DNA of 16,681 bases from Bacteroidota bacterium (GTDB lineage: Bacteria > Bacteroidota > Ignavibacteria > UBA10030 > SZUA-254), in contig SCUC01000542.1 in the NCBI GenBank assembly GCA_004322375.1, positions 1 through 16,681 on the forward strand, read 5' to 3'. A model generated the notes under the pieces. That model was not told the origin of the DNA. It saw only the letters and a list, made by a program, of their open reading frames with translations, and ran no database searches. Of this stretch, positions 6,938 to 14,370 are shown piece after piece. A program made the translations under genes and the position numbers. Numbering within the stretch: the first letter of the stretch is position 1; every line of letters starts with the position of its first letter.

Positions 6938-6972
6938 ATGCCGCCTGTTTGTAATGAACGGGCGGCATTTTT
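6938..6972 (+). terminator. Rho-independent terminator after the second DUF4097 gene
   Basis: ATGCCGCCTGTT (6938-6949) pairs with AACGGGCGGCAT (6957-6968), a 12-bp stem with one G-U pair and a 7-base loop, followed by Ts at 6968-6972. It lies between convergent genes and mainly serves the plus strand. Confidence 0.88.
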
Positions 6973-6982
6973 CATTGAACAG

Positions 6983-8830
6983 CTATCCTTCCACCGTCGC
7001 CCTCTTTTTCGACATCCTCGTTCTCTCGTTATGGTCTAAATATCTTTTCCGGAGGCGGAGTGATTTTGGAGTTACTTCAATATATTCGTCATCGGCAATC
7101 CATTCAATTGCTTGCTCTAAAGAATGAATGCGCGGCGGCTCCAGGCGGATTGCTTCGTCCGCGCCGCTGGCGCGCATGTTGGTCAGCTGCTTGGTTTTGC
7201 AGACGTTGACGATAATATCCTCGTCTCTCGCGTTTTCACCGACAATCATTCCCCTGTAAACCCGGACGCCGGGCTCAATGAAGAATGTAATTCTTTCTTG
7301 CAGCTTGAACATCGCGTATCCTGTTGCAACTCCATCCTCAAGTTGAATGACGGCGCCTTTATGCCTTGTTGAAAGCTCGCCTTTGAACGGCTCGTACCCG
7401 TGGAAATTGTGGTGAAGAATTCCCGTTCCTTTGGTATCGGTCATAAATTCCGAACGGAAGCCAAGCAAGCCGCGTGCAGGAACAAGAAACTCGAGGCGGG
7501 TATTGCCTTGTGCCTGCAGCATATTTTTCATCACGCCTTTTCTTGAGCCGAGATTTTGGATGATGATACCTGCATGTTCATCAGGCACATCTATAATAAC
7601 ATGCTCGATAGGCTCACACATCACATCTGCAATGCGCTTATAAATCACTTCCGGAGCGGAAACTTGAAATTCGTATCCTTCACGGCGCATGGTTTCGATG
7701 AGGATGCCGAGATGTAATTCTCCCCTGCCGCTTACTTTAAACGAATCAGGAGAATCGGTCAACTCAACGCGCAAGCTGACATTGGAACGGAGCTCTTTGG
7801 TCAATCGCTCGCCGACGTTTCTTGTTGTAACATATTTCCCTTCCTGTCCGGCAAAGGGAGAATTATTCACAATAAAGTTCATCGAAAGAGTCGGTTCTTC
7901 GATGGTAACGAAATGGAGAGGAGTGGGATCGGCGGCGTCGGCAATGGTTTCGCCGATGTCCACGTCTTCCATTCCTGCCAGAGCGATGATATCGCCTGCG
8001 GAAGCTTGTCCAACTTCCATTCGTTTGAGTCCTTCAAACGTGTAAATTTTTGTTACCCGCGCGTCTTCGATGCTGGAGTCGCGATGGATAATTTTCATCG
8101 GACCACCCAGCCGGATCGTTCCCCGTTCCACCCTGCCAATGCCGAGCCTGCCGAGATAATCGTTATAATCAATAGTTGTTACCAGCATTTGAAACGGCAG
8201 CGTATCGTCTCCGGGAGGAGGCGGAATCTTGCTTACGATGGCATGAAAGAGCGGCTCAAGATTCACTCCTTCTTCTTCAAGCTCGTTCTTTGCAATTCCT
8301 TGTTTGGCGATACAATAGATTGTCGGAAAATCCAGTTGATGGTCATGCGCGCCGAGGGAGAGGAACAGCTCAAAGACTTCATCAAGCACTGCGTGTGCAC
8401 GAGCATCCTTCCTGTCAATTTTATTGATGACGACAATCGGCTGTAAATTTAATTCGAGAGATTTTTTTAAGACGAATTTTGTTCCGGGAAGAGGACCTTC
8501 CGCCGCATCCACAAGCAACAAGACGCCGTTCACCATTTTTAGCGTGCGCTCGACTTCTCCTGCAAAATCGGAATGCCCCGGGGTATCAACGATATTAATT
8601 TTAATGATGTCTTTACTTTCCGGTTGCTTGTAAAACACTGCCGTATTTTTTGCAAGGATAGTGATGCCCCGTTCGCGTTCCAATTCATTGGAATCCATGA
8701 CACGTTTTACGATTTCTTGATTATCGCGAAATGTTCCTGTTTGACGAAGCATGTGATCAACAAGTGTTGTTTTCCCGTGGTCAACGTGGGCGATGATGGC
8801 TATATTTCTGATGTTGGCTCTGGTTAGCAT
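6983..8830 (-). CDS. typA: Translational GTPase TypA/BipA
   Basis: A 615-residue ribosome-associated GTPase. BipA/TypA binds the ribosome at the elongation-factor site and supports 50S assembly and growth under stress or cold. Visible motifs: P-loop AHVDHGKTT (14-22), RGITI switch (54-58), DTPGH (82-86) and NKID (136-139). The domain 2 barrel, EF-G-like domain and the TypA-specific C-terminal domain (LVPARGLLGFRSEF, GTGILHHNFHGYEPF) follow in order. The start is taken at 8830 (MLTRANIRNIAIIAHVDHG), which fits the family length. An in-frame ATG at 8941 would add 37 residues encoded by the hairpin at 8888-8924 and is unlikely. Ribosome-site match is weak (GAGA). Transcribed alone. Confidence 0.97.
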   Translation of the reverse strand: MLTRANIRNIAIIAHVDHGKTTLVDHMLRQTGTFRDNQEIVKRVMDSNELERERGITILAKNTAVFYKQPESKDIIKINIVDTPGHSDFAGEVERTLKMVNGVLLLVDAAEGPLPGTKFVLKKSLELNLQPIVVINKIDRKDARAHAVLDEVFELFLSLGAHDHQLDFPTIYCIAKQGIAKNELEEEGVNLEPLFHAIVSKIPPPPGDDTLPFQMLVTTIDYNDYLGRLGIGRVERGTIRLGGPMKIIHRDSSIEDARVTKIYTFEGLKRMEVGQASAGDIIALAGMEDVDIGETIADAADPTPLHFVTIEEPTLSMNFIVNNSPFAGQEGKYVTTRNVGERLTKELRSNVSLRVELTDSPDSFKVSGRGELHLGILIETMRREGYEFQVSAPEVIYKRIADVMCEPIEHVIIDVPDEHAGIIIQNLGSRKGVMKNMLQAQGNTRLEFLVPARGLLGFRSEFMTDTKGTGILHHNFHGYEPFKGELSTRHKGAVIQLEDGVATGYAMFKLQERITFFIEPGVRVYRGMIVGENARDEDIIVNVCKTKQLTNMRASGADEAIRLEPPRIHSLEQAIEWIADDEYIEVTPKSLRLRKRYLDHNERTRMSKKRATVEG

Positions 8831-8887
8831 AATGAAATTCTCTAGATGGTTATCCCGAAAAGGGGAAACGACGGTATTAAGAACAAA

Positions 8888-8924
8888 ACGTCCCGCTTCA
8901 AGAAAACACGCTGAAGCGGGACGT
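8888..8924 (-). promoter_or_regulatory. Strong leader hairpin upstream of typA (candidate attenuator)
   Basis: ACGTCCCGCTTCA (8888-8900) is perfectly complementary to TGAAGCGGGACGT (8912-8924), a 13-bp stem with an 11-base loop. Read on the minus strand, the direction of typA, the stem runs into TTTTGTTCTTAAT, so the transcript would form a terminator-like structure 57 bases before the typA start. On the plus strand the stem is followed by AAAACGCC before any Ts. It could be an attenuator of typA or end an unseen leftward transcript. Confidence 0.6.
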
Positions 8925-8950
8925 AAAACGCCTTTTTTCAATGTTATGGG

Positions 8951-8972
8951 TTGTCTTTGACAAAGAAGACAA
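8951..8972. promoter_or_regulatory. Nested inverted repeat between typA and the Spy-like gene
   Basis: TTGTCTT (8951-8957) pairs with AAGACAA (8966-8972). Inside them CTTTG-A-CAAAG (8955-8965) is a perfect 11-base palindrome. The position between divergently transcribed genes suits an operator. The left part, GTTGTCTTTGAC, recurs at 4959-4970 upstream of the first DUF4097 gene. Candidate only. Confidence 0.3.
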
Positions 8973-9091
8973 ATTCAATGTACGAAATTTTTGCCTGAAA
9001 GAAAAATGTCATTTTACCGATTAAACTTCTCCAGACTGCTCATGTCTAATACATTGAAAATGAACAACTATCATTTAAAAGGAAAAAACTT

Positions 9092-9616
9092 ATGAAACAG
9101 TTAGTAGCTTTACTCATGCTTACAACAACAATTGTGCTCTCCCAGCCGCGATGGATGGATGACGACGATAACACAGGAATGATGCCCCCTGATCGAAGGG
9201 AATTCATGGAGAAGCTTGACCTGACAGATAAACAACAAGACCAGGTAAAGGAATACCGTTCCGGTTTCCAAAAAAAGAATATTGAATTACGGGCGAAAGT
9301 TCAGACGATGAGAATAACCCTTCGGGAATTATTTGATGCGGATGAGCCGAATCAGAGCAGCATTGAATCCCAGCTAACGGAAATTAGCAAGATCCAGAAT
9401 GAGATGAAGCTGAATGCGACCTCGTTTTGGTTTAACGTCAATAAAATTCTTACCCCTGAACAGCGGGAACTCTGGAAAGAGCATCGGGAAGGGATGAACC
9501 AAGAGTTTGGCAACAGAATGGGAATGGGACCGGGCAGAGGGCATGGCATGAAGCATCGTGGTTTCGGTGGTGGGCACCGCGGTCGCGGGAACTGCAGCTT
9601 TGGATGTTGCAGGTAG
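9092..9616 (+). CDS. Spy/CpxP-like periplasmic protein with metal-binding-type tail
   Basis: A 174-residue protein with a signal peptide (1-17, ending IVLSQ). The mature part begins acidic (WMDDDDNTG) and is then helical, with two LTxxQ motifs: LTDKQ (44-48) and LTPEQ (120-124), the mark of the Spy/CpxP/CnrX group. Those proteins are periplasmic helical cradles that bind unfolded proteins or metals in envelope stress. The last ~35 residues are unlike the core: Gly, Arg, His and Met rich, ending in three Cys (GNCSFGCCR), which suggests metal binding. AAAGGA precedes the start. It stands alone, closed by a terminator. Family membership is good; chaperone versus metal sensor cannot be decided. 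Confidence 0.85.
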   Translation: MKQLVALLMLTTTIVLSQPRWMDDDDNTGMMPPDRREFMEKLDLTDKQQDQVKEYRSGFQKKNIELRAKVQTMRITLRELFDADEPNQSSIESQLTEISKIQNEMKLNATSFWFNVNKILTPEQRELWKEHREGMNQEFGNRMGMGPGRGHGMKHRGFGGGHRGRGNCSFGCCR

Positions 9617-9650
9617 AAGAACAAGTATAAGGTAACGTCAAGGGAAAAGC

Positions 9651-9686
9651 AAAACGCCCCGCTAAGATTCTGCGGGGCGTTTTTTT
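9651..9686 (+). terminator. Bidirectional Rho-independent terminator
   Basis: AAAACGCCCCGC (9651-9662) pairs with GCGGGGCGTTTT (9672-9683) around a 9-base loop, with Ts at 9680-9686. On the minus strand the stem is followed by TTTTGCTTTT, so it can also end the convergent bacilliredoxin transcript. Confidence 0.93.
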
Positions 9687-9695
9687 ATAATTACT

Positions 9696-9715
9696 CCCAC
9701 AACTGAAATTGTGGG
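9696..9715. repeat. Small palindrome, REP-like
   Basis: CCCACAA (9696-9702) pairs perfectly with TTGTGGG (9709-9715) around CTGAAA. There is no T-run, and it lies between a complete terminator and the end of the next gene, so termination does not explain it. Short palindromes of this type are typical of REP elements mobilised by RAYT-type proteins; none is encoded here. Confidence 0.4.
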
Positions 9716-9740
9716 CTGTATTATTAATGTTTGGATTCCA

Positions 9741-10181
9741 TCAGTTAGAATGAATTTCAATCGCAGGCGCTTGACAATACTTCTCAAACGCATCCGTCAG
9801 CATTTTCGCAACTTCGGATGGGTCGCTGATTTCTATTTCGGAGCGATGAATCATGTGGAGGAGCCTACCATCTTTTAAAAGCGCGAACGATGGTGATGAA
9901 GGGGGCATACCGGTGAAGTATTCGCGGGCACGCATCGTTGCGTCGCGGTCTGTGCTGGCAAATACTGTTGCTATGACGTCAGGTTTAATCGTGTGCTTCA
10001 TTGCATGAATAAGCGCAGGTCGGGCAACGCCTCCGGCGCATCCGCAGACGGAATTGACGAAAATAAGCGCAGTGCCTTTCGTTTGAGTAAGGAGGGAGTC
10101 CACTTCCTGGGGTGTGCGTAATTCCTGTACGCCGTGCTTTGTTACTTCCTGCTTGATTTGTTCAACAAGTATATCGTGCAT
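9741..10181 (-). CDS. BrxA/BrxB-type bacilliredoxin (DUF1094, YphP/YqiW family)
   Basis: A 146-residue thioredoxin-fold protein with the bacilliredoxin motif CGC at 46-48 in FVNSVCGCAGGVARPA (about 41-56). In Bacillus these proteins reverse bacillithiol mixed disulfides on oxidised proteins; here the low-molecular-weight thiol is unknown. The fold continues with VIATVFASTDRDATMRAREYF and SPSFALLKDGRLLHMIHR, both typical, and length is normal for the family. The start at 10181 has no Shine-Dalgarno; instead AAAAAAT/ATTTTTT (10182-10197) forms an A/T palindrome touching the start codon. It shares a terminator with the Spy-like gene. It probably acts in thiol redox stress in the cytoplasm. Confidence 0.9.
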   Translation of the reverse strand: MHDILVEQIKQEVTKHGVQELRTPQEVDSLLTQTKGTALIFVNSVCGCAGGVARPALIHAMKHTIKPDVIATVFASTDRDATMRAREYFTGMPPSSPSFALLKDGRLLHMIHRSEIEISDPSEVAKMLTDAFEKYCQAPAIEIHSN

Positions 10182-10533
10182 AAAAAATCCATTTTTTGTG
10201 AAAGAACATTTTGTCTGATACTAATACTAAAATATACAAAAATTACCCTTCTGAATAAAATGAGCTCTCAATATCTCCCGGAAACATCACAGGGGGGACT
10301 CTTTGTTCTCCTGCATAGCAATATCAGTGTTGTGCCCTTCGGCACAAGGCAGCGAATGGTAACCAATCCGATTTTAGCTTTGCTTCGTATTGATATGGTG
10401 TGTGTAGTCGTATAACTTGAAGGTCTATTATTCATGTCATGCAGGCAGTTTTGCCGTGCGTGCGTGAGTGGAAGGTAGGCAACGATGTAATACGCTATTT
10501 TGAAATAACCCATTATCAATAACGGAGAAATTT
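10182..10533. other. 352-base divergent intergenic region upstream of the DUF4331 gene
   Basis: No gene was found. The left end is very AT-rich (about 10200-10260) and probably holds promoter elements for the minus-strand gene. TTGTGCC (10330-10336) and GGCACAA (10341-10347) form a tight 7-bp hairpin with loop CTTC. TTGATA (10390-10395) and TATAAC (10411-10416), spaced by 15, could be a promoter about 117 bases upstream of the DUF4331 start. CGGAGA before 10534 is the ribosome site. No known riboswitch core was recognised. Confidence 0.4.
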
Positions 10534-12621
10534 ATGAAACGTTTTTTACTTCTTGCCGCGTTGGCTGCGTGTGTTTTGCTTGTTACGTTAGTTTTTACAC
10601 CCAAAGCTACCGATGCGTCAAGTCACCGCGAAGCGCCGTTGATTAGCAACGACCCGCTCGCAGATAACACAGATTTATATGCCTTCCGCAGTCCCGATGA
10701 CACGAACACCGTTACTATCATCGCGGGGTATATCCCGATGGAATTGCCGGAAGGAGGACCCAATTTCGCGACCTTTGGCAAGAACATCCGCTATGAAATT
10801 CATATAGATAACAATGCCGCGACAACGGGGGATGACATTATTTACCGCTTTACCTTCGACCAAACCAATCAAGACCCCACAACGTTTTTCAATATTCGGC
10901 TCGGTCAACAAAATCTAAAAACAACGTACACATCGGAACGAAGCACTGACGGCGGTTCCAGCTGGGCAACGATTGTGTCGAGCGGTACAGTGCCTCCGCC
11001 GAATATCGGTCCTCGCTCTATTGAAAATGCTACGGTCGGACTGGGAACAACATATAGCTCGTTAGTTAGCGCCGCGATCGCGACAGCATCAACGGGCGAA
11101 AAGATTTATTGCGGTCCTGCAGATGACCCGTTCTTTGTTGATTTAGGCGGAGTGTTCGATCTCGGTCAGACAAGAGTCCCGGGCGCTTCCGGTACGGATG
11201 CAGCGCGTGATGGCGTCGCGGGATTCAATTGTCACGTGATTGCCATTCAGGTAACAATTTCGACGCTCCAGAAGGATGGAAAAACTGCAGCTCAGGCTAC
11301 AAACATTCTTGATGGAGATTTCGTGATTGGCGTGTGGGCATCGGCAAGCCGCCAGCAAGTAACAACGCTATCGCTCACGGGCGACGAGCCGGGGTATAGC
11401 GGTCCGTGGGTGCAGATTTCCCGGCTGGGTATGCCGTTAACGAATGAAGCAGTCATTCCAATCGGAATGAAAGATTACTGGAATTCTATTGCTCCTTCTG
11501 CTGCGGCTGAAACAACCTTTGAGGCATATTTCACGAATCCGGAATTAGGTCTTTACATGGATGATGCCTTATTTGGCGGAGCAGTTCCTGCGCTATCTGC
11601 GCTAAGAATTCAAAGAAATTCATTGCAGGCGTATGACTTCGGCAACACCCAAGGTGGATTATATCCCCTCTATGGCAATCCCGCGACGGCAGGAACAGCA
11701 CTTGATACGAGCATTTTTGGAAAATACTTGCTGCGAGCGGGCGCGCCCCGTTCGGTTGACATTCTTCCGATATTTTATACCGGCGTTCCCAATTTAGCTC
11801 CCTATCAGTTAGCAACAGGGAAAGCCGGCAACCCGTTAGCAAACGGCAAACCCTTCATGAATAACTTCCTGCCAACGTTTGGCGATATGCTCAGGTTGAA
11901 TATGGCAGTTCCTGTTACGCCCAGGAACAGTGCCGATTTCAGCAGTCTCGGCATCGTGCAAGCGGCAGTGTTAGGATTAACAGACCCCCGGTATAATCAA
12001 GATGCCAGCCTGCAATGGATTCCGAACATGGATGGATTTCCAAACGGTCGCCGGCTGGAAGATGACGTGACGCGGATTGAGCTTCAAGCGGTTTCCGGCG
12101 TTGCGCTCGCGGCAATCGGATTATGGTATGACGATTATACTGTCGGTGGTCCAAACCCGGTTACTACAGACCTGTTAGATGTTCTTACCTACAAAGCCGG
12201 TCCAACGCATAACGACCTTGCGTTCAAATCTGCATTTCCGTTCGTTGCAGAGCCGCATCGCGGATATGATTATACAAAGCAATTGACGGCTGACACGCTG
12301 GACACTCCATTAGCAGTTGGCGATGGAGGCGACTTTCTCGGATTAAGCGTTCCCAAGGGATTCATGGTTGAACAAAATTATCCCAATCCATTTAATCCTA
12401 CGACGAGCATCCGGTATCATGTTTCTACAACCGATGTAGTCACGCTGAAAGTATATAACGAAGCGGGACAGGAACTTGCAACACTTGTCAATGAAGTAAA
12501 AACTCCGGGAATGTATGAAGTAAACTGGAACGCCAACAACGTTTCCACGGGAGTTTATTTCTATCGAATGCAAGTAGGCGACCAAACCCTGCCGGTAAAG
12601 AAGGCAGTGCTTGTGAAGTAA
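10534..12621 (+). CDS. DUF4331 protein with signal peptide and T9SS sorting domain
   Basis: A 695-residue exported protein. A signal peptide (about 1-28, hydrophobic core LLLAALAACVLLVTLVF) is followed at once by SSHREAPLISNDPLADNTDLYAF, the DUF4331 hallmark. Later family-like segments include DGFPNGRRLEDDVTRIELQAVSGVAL (about 502-527). The last ~87 residues are a type IX sorting domain: NYPNPFNP, VTLKVYNEAGQELATLVNE, GVYFYRMQVG and terminal KKAVLVK. The protein is therefore sent outside or anchored on the surface. DUF4331 has no known activity; the conserved SHREAP start suggests a metal or ligand site, but this is a guess. It leads a probable unit with the TPR gene (97-base gap with a hairpin) and lies upstream of the ECF-ChrR pair. 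Confidence 0.93.
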   Translation: MKRFLLLAALAACVLLVTLVFTPKATDASSHREAPLISNDPLADNTDLYAFRSPDDTNTVTIIAGYIPMELPEGGPNFATFGKNIRYEIHIDNNAATTGDDIIYRFTFDQTNQDPTTFFNIRLGQQNLKTTYTSERSTDGGSSWATIVSSGTVPPPNIGPRSIENATVGLGTTYSSLVSAAIATASTGEKIYCGPADDPFFVDLGGVFDLGQTRVPGASGTDAARDGVAGFNCHVIAIQVTISTLQKDGKTAAQATNILDGDFVIGVWASASRQQVTTLSLTGDEPGYSGPWVQISRLGMPLTNEAVIPIGMKDYWNSIAPSAAAETTFEAYFTNPELGLYMDDALFGGAVPALSALRIQRNSLQAYDFGNTQGGLYPLYGNPATAGTALDTSIFGKYLLRAGAPRSVDILPIFYTGVPNLAPYQLATGKAGNPLANGKPFMNNFLPTFGDMLRLNMAVPVTPRNSADFSSLGIVQAAVLGLTDPRYNQDASLQWIPNMDGFPNGRRLEDDVTRIELQAVSGVALAAIGLWYDDYTVGGPNPVTTDLLDVLTYKAGPTHNDLAFKSAFPFVAEPHRGYDYTKQLTADTLDTPLAVGDGGDFLGLSVPKGFMVEQNYPNPFNPTTSIRYHVSTTDVVTLKVYNEAGQELATLVNEVKTPGMYEVNWNANNVSTGVYFYRMQVGDQTLPVKKAVLVK

Positions 12622-12663
12622 TTGATGTTTATCTGTAAATAACATAACCATCACACAAAAGGG

Positions 12664-12705
12664 AGCCTCCCGTTTAGCGCATTAACGTGGGGCTTTCTTT
12701 ACTTT
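12664..12705 (+). terminator. Imperfect terminator/attenuator between DUF4331 and TPR genes
   Basis: AGCCTCCCGT (12664-12673) pairs with ACGTGGGGCT (12685-12694) with one G-U pair and one mismatch, followed by the T-rich run TTTCTTTACTTTTT. It is weaker than the other terminators here and lies within a 97-base gap between co-directional genes, so partial read-through to the TPR gene is plausible. Confidence 0.5.
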
Positions 12706-12718
12706 TTAGGATTGATGT

Positions 12719-14050
12719 ATGAATAAGAAAATAGTTAGCCTTGTTCTTCTTCTTGCTGTTATTACAACCACGATAACACTCATTCTGCAACGGCAAGATG
12801 AAGGGCAAAGCACTCAAATGCCCGGTTTAGGCTCTCAGGGAACTATATCCTCGTCGGAGTTTTTAAATGCAGAAAAAGCCGTGGAGCATTATCGCGAGCT
12901 GATACGAAAGCATCCCGATGATGTTAATAATTATGTTCAGCTGGCGCAGCTGTATTTGCAGCAAGGACGGCTTACCGGAAATAACGCTGAATATCTTCCT
13001 AAGGCTGCCGCTCTTCTCGATGCAGCGCTCGAGCATAGCGCGGAAACTTCTGAAATTGTTATTACGAAAGCAACCATTGCGGCAACGCTTCATCATTTTC
13101 GCGAAGCAAAAGAATTGGCGTCAAAGGCGATTGCGATGAATCCGCATACGGCATTTTATTACGGCCTGCTTTGCGATGCAAATGTGGAGCTGGGCAACTA
13201 CGACGAAGCGGTACGAGCCTGCGATAAAATGGTAAGCATTCGTCCGGATTTGCGCTCATATTCCCGCGTTTCATATCTCAGAGAACTGCACGGCGATATT
13301 GATGGAGCAATTCATGCGATGACCATGGCTGCTGAAGCGGGAGTAACCGGACAGGAAAACAGAGCCTGGGTGTTGTACAATCTCGGTATGTTGTTTCTGA
13401 ACCAGAACAAGGTAGATAGCGCAGAGTATATATTCAAGGGTATTCTTCAAGAACGCAATGGGTATGCCCATGCATTACGCGGGCTTGCAAAAGTACAAGG
13501 AATGAAAGGGCGCTATAAAGAAAGCATAGAATATTACAAGCAAGCCATTGCCGCGCTTAACGAGCCTGCATTCCATGAGGGATTGGGTGAAGTATATCAA
13601 TATCTCGGAAATTTTTCCGAGATGCGAACATGCTATGATAACGCCGAAGAGCTCTATCATGAAGAGCAAGAAATGGGTGAAAACAATTCTCTTGAGATGG
13701 CGGAATTTTTTGCATCGCATAATAGAAACGTAGAAGAAGCGCTTACGCTGGCGCAAAAGGCGATCATGGAACGGAAAAGCGTTCACGGCTACTATGTGCT
13801 GGCGCTCGCCCTTTTCAAAAACGGGAAGCACGATGAGGCATGGACAAGCATTCAGCAGGCAATGAAACTTGGAACGAAAGATGCGTCCATGCTCTACCTT
13901 GCCGGGGCGATTGCAGATAAAGTAGGAAATGCTGAGCAATCGAAACATTTCTTGACTCGAGCGCTTACAGTCAATCCGAATTTTTCATTTCTGTACGCTG
14001 CCGATGCGAAACAGATATTGGAAAAGCATAAAACATTTGGGTCGTTGTAG
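12719..14050 (+). CDS. Membrane-anchored tetratricopeptide-repeat protein
   Basis: A 443-residue protein with an N-terminal hydrophobic segment (about 5-23, IVSLVLLLAVITTTITLIL) that acts as signal anchor or uncleaved signal, a short Gln/Ser/Gly linker (25-45), and TPR repeats to the end. Recognisable units include HYRELIRKHPDDVNNYVQLAQLYLQQG, AKELASKAIAMNPHTAFYYGLLCDANVELGNYDEA, VLYNLGMLFLNQNKVDSAEYIFKGIL and ALRGLAKVQGMKGRYKESIEYYKQAI. TPR scaffolds bind proteins; this one most likely faces the periplasm. AGGA lies 8 bases before the start. From memory of other Bacteroidota, DUF4331 genes often have TPR neighbours, so the two products may work together. Its partner is unknown. Confidence 0.9.
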   Translation: MNKKIVSLVLLLAVITTTITLILQRQDEGQSTQMPGLGSQGTISSSEFLNAEKAVEHYRELIRKHPDDVNNYVQLAQLYLQQGRLTGNNAEYLPKAAALLDAALEHSAETSEIVITKATIAATLHHFREAKELASKAIAMNPHTAFYYGLLCDANVELGNYDEAVRACDKMVSIRPDLRSYSRVSYLRELHGDIDGAIHAMTMAAEAGVTGQENRAWVLYNLGMLFLNQNKVDSAEYIFKGILQERNGYAHALRGLAKVQGMKGRYKESIEYYKQAIAALNEPAFHEGLGEVYQYLGNFSEMRTCYDNAEELYHEEQEMGENNSLEMAEFFASHNRNVEEALTLAQKAIMERKSVHGYYVLALALFKNGKHDEAWTSIQQAMKLGTKDASMLYLAGAIADKVGNAEQSKHFLTRALTVNPNFSFLYAADAKQILEKHKTFGSL

Positions 14051-14075
14051 TTTTTGGTCATCCCCGCCGTTGAAC

Positions 14076-14109
14076 AATCCATCTGCCAGCAGGCGGGTGG
14101 ATTTTTTTT
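14076..14109 (+). terminator. Rho-independent terminator after the TPR gene
   Basis: AATCCATCTGCC (14076-14087) pairs with GGCGGGTGGATT (14092-14103), a 12-bp stem with two G-U pairs and loop AGCA, followed by eight Ts (14102-14109). It separates the DUF4331-TPR unit from the ECF-ChrR pair, which must have its own promoter. Confidence 0.9.
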
Positions 14110-14370
14110 CGTCAGAGAGCCGTACAAATTTGATAATTTCTGCTATTCAATCCGCCTATACAAGAATTACGTATATAGTTCAAAGCGTGAATTTTTCGAG
14201 ACTACGCACTGAACGCCGCGCGACTCATTGCATTCGGAGTTTCAACATTCAGGTCGCAGTCGTAACTGTTGTTCGACGATTTTACTTTTTCTTTTTTATT
14301 TCGTATTTATAGTAATGGTTAATTTTCTTTGCGCACGCGCTTGTTCGTTTTCCCCGGGAAAGAAGAACAC
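14110..14370. other. Leader region of the second ECF sigma gene
   Basis: A 261-base stretch without a gene. It starts AT-rich, has a central mixed part, and then a pyrimidine-rich tract (about 14279-14310). The ribosome site GGGAAAGAAG lies just before the ATG at 14371. No convincing ECF-type or housekeeping promoter could be chosen by eye. A frame running back to a TTG at 14329 crosses this region but is not the start. Confidence 0.4.

Noticed and set aside
7913..8446. 177-residue open frame on the plus strand inside typA
   Set aside because: It is antisense to a highly conserved gene, has no ribosome site and no recognisable domain.
8831..8941. N-terminal extension of TypA from an ATG at 8941
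   Set aside because: The extra 37 residues are encoded by the leader hairpin, and the family starts at the residues encoded from 8830.
10182..10533. Known riboswitch upstream of the DUF4331 gene
   Set aside because: No conserved core of the cobalamin, TPP, SAM or similar classes could be found by eye.
13475..13948. 157-residue minus-strand frame inside the TPR gene
   Set aside because: Shadow of the TPR frame; the composition is hydrophobic but has no clear family pattern or start signal.
14329..14370. TTG start of the second ECF sigma factor
   Set aside because: ATG at 14371 has a clear purine-rich ribosome site; the 14 extra residues do not resemble the family.
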